A DNA stretch of 64,000 nucleotides. Source: Scytalidium lignicola (taxonomy: Eukaryota; Ascomycota; Leotiomycetes). The DNA lies in contig NCSJ02000186.1 of NCBI GenBank assembly GCA_002812745.2, positions 20,072-84,071 of the forward strand. Reading direction: 5' to 3'. Made by a program: the position numbers and the translations under genes. Position 1 is the first letter of the stretch; each line of letters opens with the position of its first letter. Positions 57,201 to 64,000 of the stretch are shown here, in pieces. The notes beneath the pieces are model-generated. The model did not search any database and was not told where the DNA came from. It saw nothing but the letters and a program-made list of their open reading frames with translations.

Positions 57201-60200
57201 GCTGATCCATTAGTCTAGATATGCTCACCAGCTCAGGATGCAGCTGGGTCTAGAAACGGGCGATGGCTAGAACCACAAAGCCTTCACTTTCCGTTTCGCC
57301 CTAGGTTCGCCTCTCTCTCGGTGGGCACATTTCTTGAAATGCTACTTTTAAAACCGATATCCAATTATAGAAGACCATCTGTACTCGTACCTTACCAACA
57401 AAAGATTTTTAACACGCATGCAAGCGAAACAAACAAAAACGGATGCCATCATCACCTGACAAGCGAAGTGAGGCGGTTTGAAAATACTACCTCCTCCTCC
57501 TCAGCTTGCAAGCGAGGTTCAAACGGTGAAGGAAGCAAGAATGAAAAACCGTACGTGTAAAACGCATTGCTTATTGGAACAGCACACCGAGCTAGTAGAT
57601 TCAGCTTTACCCCAGATTCCCGTTTCCTTCCCAAGGCGATAAGATGCCGCATTGAATCCGTAAAAAAGGCTCACCACAGAATCATGTCTCCCCCATAAGC
57701 ACTAACTTATCCACTGGGACAGCAGAGTTGCAGTAACATTATCATCGAGACGCCCATGCAGGCAAGCTACAAGGCAGCATCCTGTACCTGACCGCGGGAT
57801 ATTTCAGTTTCTTGCTGTTACTGTACTGTGCTGTACGTGTTTTATGGACCATATAATTAACTCAATCCACAACTATTTCCGCTTCGTCTACCAAATCGAA
57901 GGCCCCTGCATTCTTGCCTCCTTCCTGCGTCTGTGATGCCATAGGCTCCTCGGAGTGCGGCAAACGACGCCAAAAAAAAAAAAAAAGGGAAAAGAGCTGA
58001 TTGTCGCATAAAGCACGGCCGGACGCGAACAACCTTAGCTAAGAGGTAAGATGTGAGATTGATGGAATATGTGCAGAGATCCGACTGGTTACATATCTGG
58101 GGATTTTGATGGCTGGCATTTGGAGGGATCTTGGTATATGCGGTGAGATGGTGCAGTACAGTAAGGCAGGTAGCAAAAAGATGGATTGGGGGGGTGGTGG
58201 TATTGCATAAGGGAATTATTACTGTAGCTCCTTTGATCTGTACAGAAGAGGCATCGATGTACATAATCAAGGACTCTGGGGCAGAAAGGTGATGATGGAT
58301 GTCGTTGAAGTTATGGGAATCGGTAAGCGACGATTCTTCGGTAAAGGCGTGAGGATTTTCTGGGGGCATACTTTGGCATGTCGTCTCCTCAATTATCATC
58401 ATTTTACGTCCGTACTTCCTTTGGTATAGAGAGGACAGGTGTACGGAAATGTGATTTTTTTCGATGTCAAGCTGTCAAGCTGTCACTCTCGTAATCTCAG
58501 ACTTAAAACAGAAACAGTGGACCAAATAAGGTCATACGTGGTGAAATAANTTTTTTCTTCTTTCTGCTAGTTTGTATTCCTACGATAGAAAAAGTGGATT
58601 TTTTTTTNCTTACTCTTTTTTTCTCTCCTGCAAGTTGGTTGTCTTTTTTTTTGTTTTGGCGGATTTGGAAAACCACGGACCGTCAATATTCCCACCGCCC
58701 CCAACAATCCAATAATATCGGTAGTGGATTCCAAAAAAGGTTAAGCGACATAAGTGCGTTTACTTGTAGATGCATTCAGTAAGTGACACGGATGTCAAAG
58801 AGATGAATAATGAACAGGAAATTGAAATTACGGAATGGGGTCATTGATGAATTGGTGAATCCACCATTTAACCATGGTTACATTATGGATTTCAGTTGTA
58901 TTTTTGACTTGTCCGAGATGAGGGATTCAATCAATGGCTTCTTTTGACTAGGCTGTGTTGGCTTTCACTGTGGATATTAGAAGACGGATGCGTTTTTAAA
59001 CGATCGTCATCAACTATTGACATACGGAGTACGGTACTTTTCTTCTTACCTGGCAAGATTATGTTGTGTACAATGTTACCTGGTCCAGCTGTCGTAAGAA
59101 AATGTTATTAGTTATGCCCTCGTACAGAGACCGTTGGAATCTCCCAAGCCGCCCTTGCATGCTCTCGGTTGTAGCGGTGAGATTCAGGGGGGGTTTTTCA
59201 GAGGAGACTTCGATATCGAGCGTCAAAACGAGGCAGATCGATCTCATTTCTTCAAATTGCTGCCGTCTCATCAGCCGCCTGTCCACGCGTTCTGCCAGCT
59301 GATGATGCTTCATCATCAATTTTGATTTTAAATTTGGATCTCTTCAAGGGCTGTGTTGGAGGTTAGGGGAAGGCTCTAGGAAGGCAGGCTTGAAGGATTG
59401 CCGAAAATTTACGTTATGGCAGTTGATGATCTGGTGAGCTCTAAACTGAACTGCGCTGGAGCTGGAAATGGGGAGCGGCTGGCTTCGGGGGATAGGCTTC
59501 GGCCTGGTCGGCTTCGTATGTTGGGAAGGCAGACCGACGCATGCCACAGTTCTCTGCACTTCACCTGTACAATTACAATACATTACATAGTAGATATTTC
59601 CCCGCCGTTGTGCATGTGTACGGATAAAACGGTGTGGGTTAGACGCAGCTTGTGCAGCGAGGCTGTGAGAAGAAAACTTGCGCGGTCATCCGTCGCAAGC
59701 CTCTAGGCAGACCAGAGTGGCCAATGATGGAGGGTTAGTCAATTTGAAGGGTGGCAAATATGCACCAATCCGCAAGCGGGTGTGGCTGGAGCGGCTAGCA
59801 CCGAAGTGCCTCTAGCCTCGAAGCCTTTTGAGAGAAGTCACTTTTCTTTTTTTGCCTCCCCTAAACTAAAAACTTACCACTGCAGCGTCACGGAATCCCC
59901 ATCCTGCACGCAACTTTTGCCCGTTCGCCATCTCCCATGACCATCTCTGGACCACACCGTGTGCACGCCTCATTTCGCAACTTGCCCCCTAGCTTCAGTT
60001 TAAGATTGGTTCTATTCTCGACTAATGCACGTCCTGGCGCTTCTATCACACATCATGATGCACCAGGCCCCGCTGCCAAGGTCCCATTCATTGTCGACGA
60101 TCAGCAACAGCCTCACATTTGGGCACCGGCCTGGTCCTTGCCAATGTCAGGCGTCACGGTCCAGAAACACACTTGGATCGGCGGTGATTCGCTCGGCTAG

Positions 60201-61300
60201 GATTCCACCTGCGAGGTGGGGAATTCGAGAAGGCCACCCAACCCGTCGTCGCCCAGGTGGATCTGGGTCCTGGCGGTCGGGGGCGAAGGCAATGACCTTT
60301 TTACACACAAGCCAATGGTGCTAAGGAGGACCCATGGACCCTCCCCTGGAAAGGCAAATTCAAAAAAAGGACCATGCTAGGGATCATCGGAGATTGGCTC
60401 TCAGCCTACGGTGATCCTCCCTTTCTTCGCGTTGAGACCATGACACATCACGGTGCAGCTTTCTTGCTTCGAAGGAACATATCGAAGCTCTTTGGCTGGA
60501 TCAAGCGATCTGCAGCTCATCTGCATAGGGATAAACACCCGAGACAAATCACAATCAGAGGGTTAAACGAGAGGGAGATAGATATCGAAAGCATGAAAAG
60601 TGCCTTTTATCCAATCACAGTAGATCTAAAAACGGATGTTGAAAGGTCCCAGGAACGGCTAAGATCCCAGCGCCATCAGCAATAAAAAAGGAATACACTA
60701 AGCAGCCCTAGGCATTGATCACCCAGCAGACCCACGAGGCAGAGTTCGCTTGAGATGGGGGTGGGTTTTTCAAGTAGATTACGGTTTTTTTTCTACCTAC
60801 CGTATGATGGTCACGGCAAAACCTCACAAGTTCTTGTTCTTGTCTCAGATGTCGGACTGATACCGATAGCTGAGCTGTGCTTATTTTTGTTTTGCTTATG
60901 CGAATCTGTGACGACGGCAATGGACCCCTTCAAACTTCAGAGGCAAGATCTGGCGAGGGCAGACGCGGCAGAGCTGGCATTTTGCACAACATCGATTACA
61001 AGCAGCCATTTTGTGTTATGTTAGATAATACTGTACGACGGAAGATTCGGCTGCTTATGGCTCGTAATACAAGCAAAGGCGAAATATGCCTGGAACTAAA
61101 AGGATCAATTCTTTTTCTTCTTACTTTTTACGAACTAAATTGGGTTGCACAAAGTACAGTACAGTTCTGTAGATCGCACAATTACGACACCTCTTTTAAG
61201 GAGCTGGCTGGTTTCGGCCTTGCCTATAAGCCTAATGTATGGTGGTTAGGACAAGCCACCAACCCGTGTGTGCTACAGTACAGTACTGTAGGAACTCCAG
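54278..61300. other. Gene-free stretch, left part
   Basis: No frame longer than about 180 codons and no recognised domain on either strand. Base composition is mixed. An A14 run lies at 57963-57976 and T runs with ambiguous bases lie at 58550-58630. GTACAGTAC-type motifs lie near 56815, 57815-57836, 58153-58164, 61156-61168 and 61274-61285. No tRNA, LTR ends or conserved coding stretch is seen. Confidence 0.4.
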
Positions 61301-64000
61301 GATGAATCACGGCGCGAAAGTTCAGAGGAAAAGAAAAAAGCAGATCGACATCGTCTCTCTCCCCAGGACTCTTTCCCAAACACGCACTGTACCGTCTTTA
61401 GTCCGGGACCCGGTCCCTCGTGTGGCCCCTGCTAGTGGAGTAAGGAAAAGCCCGAGCCATGCCCAGCCTATTTTTGCAGCGACGTGTGACGCACCAGCAA
61501 CGCCTCGAACTTCTCACCCTGTATGGCCTTGGCTTTCGCGAGCCTTTTTTTCGTTCTTTTCTTTTTTATTGCTTTTAGCTCCTTTGGCGTAGGTGCCGAT
61601 GCAACTGGGGGCGGACCTTTCCTATACTGGATAGCTGGATGGTAAGACGGTGATTCTTTGCAGGAAGGGTGTCGAGGGCAGTGGATCAACAACATTGGTT
61701 TTCCTGGGCGAAAAGAGTAAATTAGTAACAGAACCTGTCCACAGGATTGGTACAGCTAGTGGATTCTGGTAGGTAAGGGTTAGGTAAAATCGCTCAAAGA
61801 AGGCTCTGGATTTGCCGATGATACCGGAGCCTGAGTGGTTCATGTCTCCCCAGCCAAAGCTTGCTTGAGTGGCTTAATACAGTAGTTGACTAGCTGAAGA
61901 GCAGATTATCGCGAGGGCAAACCAGCGCTTTCTCACTGGGGCACAGCTGACTTGGAGATTAGGATTGGAGTGGAATTTGGAGGAATGGCCCTATTGCGAG
62001 GAGACGTTGAAGTGGCAAGCATCGATTGGGCAAGCGGCGCTGAGTGGGCGATGTAGATTGGATGGTGACACCCGAAGGACGTTGGTGGTAGGCCGCCTGA
62101 GTTGCCTGGGTCTTGCTCAACGGTAGGCAGGAGAGCGAGCCACGCCTCCTTACATCGCACCAGTCCGCAAACACCAGCGTGCGAGCATAAACGCATTCAA
62201 ACACACACATACGCACTTGTACACATACGTTTTAGACACCGACACCACACACACATACACACATACACCATACTGTACTGTGCCAAACATGCATATCAGC
62301 ACGGTATTTTTGAGCAGCAAATCCTGGCACCAGTGCAGCACAACGAGGTCCAACTGGCTGCTGCGGCGGCCCACCTGCTTGTCTGGTATCTGCAACCACA
62401 CAAAATGAGAGAGAGAGTGTGTGTCGCCCGCAGAGATCCGTTCAGAACTGTATCGAGTGACGAAATGTAGCAATAGCGTACATCGCACGAGAAGTGTTCC
62501 CTTTTGGAGACCGCACGTACCGAAGAGGAGCGATGTGTGCTGGATTGGGCGTCAGTTCCAGCGGGCTGCTTACCAAAGAAGATTGTGTTGTTGAGCGCAC
62601 TACTGCCCAAGTGGGTCTAGGGCTGTTTTGGGTCTTGTTGATACTGTAACTTATTGCTTGCACATTACACACACAACACCCGCTGTAGCCGTGCTGCCTG
62701 ACGGTGGAGAGCGCGAGACCGAGCAAAACAGCAGGAAGGGAAAGCAGGAAGCAGGTGGCAGGGAGAGAGCGAGAGAGTGAGCTAGAAGTCTAGAGCAGGA
62801 GCCAGAATCCGAGCCATGATTCCAGAGGCTTGGAGGGCAGAGGGTGGTGGGTGCTTGGTGGTCCATGAGTGGTGTGAAAGTCTGGTAGCGGGTGCGGGTG
62901 CTAAGGCCAAATGGCTGCTAGATGGTGATGTTGATGGTTGAGATTTGATGATGACAATACGGTCAGAATACCTGTACCATCATGGCAACTGTTTCGCCGC
63001 CCGTATACACAACTCTCTCTCACACACACACACGCGCACAAAGCTCGAGATGTGTACCACCGTACCACACACTACCGTACGGTACGATACTGGACCGACT
63101 TGCACGAAGCGGTACTGTCGTTCGCAGAAGGAAGGAAGAAAGCCATCCCAGCCCCAGGACGAACCAAGCAAATCAGCAAGCCGCGACATCATGGGTTTGT
63201 TGATGACCAGCAAGTCCAGCACCACGCCATGAGTAGGGGAGACGGCCCAGACCAGACTCGCAGGATCTGGGCACCATCTTGTCTTTCTTTCTTTCTTTCT
63301 GATTGAGTGATTGAGTGATTCATTTTGCCCTCGTCGATGCGGCCGTGTGGTTGTTGTTGTCTGCAGCCCATGTCCTGATCCGCCGCGCCTCCTGCCTCAT
63401 TCCTGCCTCATGCCTTCCTGAGCCTCGTTGCTGCTCACACACTTCCCGTACTCTGGCTGCTTCAAGCCCCGGCTCCAAGCATCATCTTCCTCCTCCACTA
63501 CCAAACCGCCAGCACCGACGCACGTACCCAGACAGCCCAGACAGCCCCCGACAACCAGACCCAAGGAGCGAGAGAGACGTGAGAGACGAGTGAGACTAGA
63601 GAGACTAGATGGAGGAGGGCATGGGCATGACATGGGCAAAAAGAAGCATGACTGACTGACTTTGCTGAGTACGCTGACTCCGGGCTCGGGCTGGACAGAG
63701 GGGCCACTTGCGCACTCACGCACTCACGCACGCACCACGCAGCACACACTCACACAAACCACGCATGCACTCCACTCCAGAGTCACTCACCACTCACCAC
63801 TCACACAACAACCCATCACGCTGCCCCCTCTCCTCTCTCCTTCTCCTTCCAAGCCATCCACGGCATCGCAGAGCTACCCCCTGCCCTCTTTGCCTCTCAC
63901 GCCTCTCTCTGGCTCTCTCTCTCTTCTTCCCTCCTCCTCGTCCTCCTCCTCCACTTGGCTGCTCCCAAGCCCGCAGGGCCACCACTGCCCTCTGTCCACT
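61301..64000. other. Gene-free stretch, right part, microsatellite-rich
   Basis: CA/CATA repeats lie at 62200-62275 and 63010-63045, a TTTC repeat at 63285-63300, CACTCACGCA repeats at 63700-63810, and pyrimidine-rich runs at 63830-63960. ATGs and stops are frequent in all frames. The pattern resembles the long pyrimidine-rich 5' leader and promoter of a gene beyond the right edge, but no coding sequence is visible here. Confidence 0.4.

Noticed and set aside
57857..58402. 181-codon open frame on the minus strand
   Set aside because: It runs through an A14 homopolymer (Phe run), has no domain, and its composition matches the surrounding non-coding DNA.
3182..58608. Scattered single N bases (for example near 3182, 6974, 7281, 10798, 16421, 36878, 45899, 58550)
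   Set aside because: Nearly all sit beside homopolymer runs, so they are read-length ambiguities of sequencing, not biology.
62200..63810. CRISPR-like or tandem array in the right-hand repeats
   Set aside because: The repeats are simple CA, TTTC and CACTCACGCA microsatellites of a eukaryotic genome without unique spacers.

Overview
The window is nuclear DNA of a filamentous ascomycete, most likely a Leotiomycete (Helotiales, possibly near Sclerotiniaceae). The reasons are: genes with short introns (about 48-96 bp, a few longer) carrying GTAAGT-like donors and CTAAC-like branch points; fungus-specific families (NST1, HAK potassium transporter, DUF2985, fungal Rho2, DUF1749 esterase); and very AT-rich blocks of transposon wreckage with the G-to-A and C-to-T pattern expected of repeat-induced point mutation (RIP). 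The genus is inference. Exon boundaries were read by eye and checked for reading frame and domain continuity, not confirmed by transcripts.

Layout. 1-8100 is a transposon block: a Ty3/gypsy chromovirus on the minus strand, cut by the window edge, with its 5' LTR at 5760-6113, next to a RIP-ruined pogo/Fot-like DDE transposase that contains a solo LTR with a perfect target-site duplication. 9340-24184 is a gene island, all on the minus strand: DRE2, a DUF2985 membrane protein, a HAK potassium transporter, an MFS transporter, a tRNA and a cytochrome P450. 24300-29185 is a second AT-rich block, with a solo LTR flanked by AAAGA duplications and a mutated copy of the same gypsy LTR in the opposite orientation. 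That LTR ends 36 bp from the stop of a damaged TRAPPC12-like gene. 31705-54277 is a dense housekeeping region: a small tudor-like HVA1 gene, ILV2, NST1, a Rho2 GTPase, mitochondrial ribosomal protein mL40, a DUF1749 esterase, a RING-CH ubiquitin ligase, a GT31 glycosyltransferase, an SDR oxidoreductase, a PAQR/Izh membrane protein and a CSN8/PSMD8/EIF3K-domain protein. 54278-64000 has no gene I can support and becomes rich in microsatellites towards the right edge.

The genes do not form one pathway. Shared themes are amino-acid and Fe-S metabolism (ILV2, DRE2), membrane transport and ion balance (HAK, MFS, PAQR, NST1), and cell-wall, secretory and protein-quality functions (Rho2, GT31, TRAPPC12, RING-CH). 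Gene pairs at the right are mostly convergent or divergent, with 0.3-1.5 kb between them. The main points for a second look are the TRAPPC12-like gene with an in-frame stop next to an LTR, the P450 lacking the ExxR arginine, the tRNA followed by a second B box, the 6-nt exon of the Rho gene, and the nested insertions with exact duplications.
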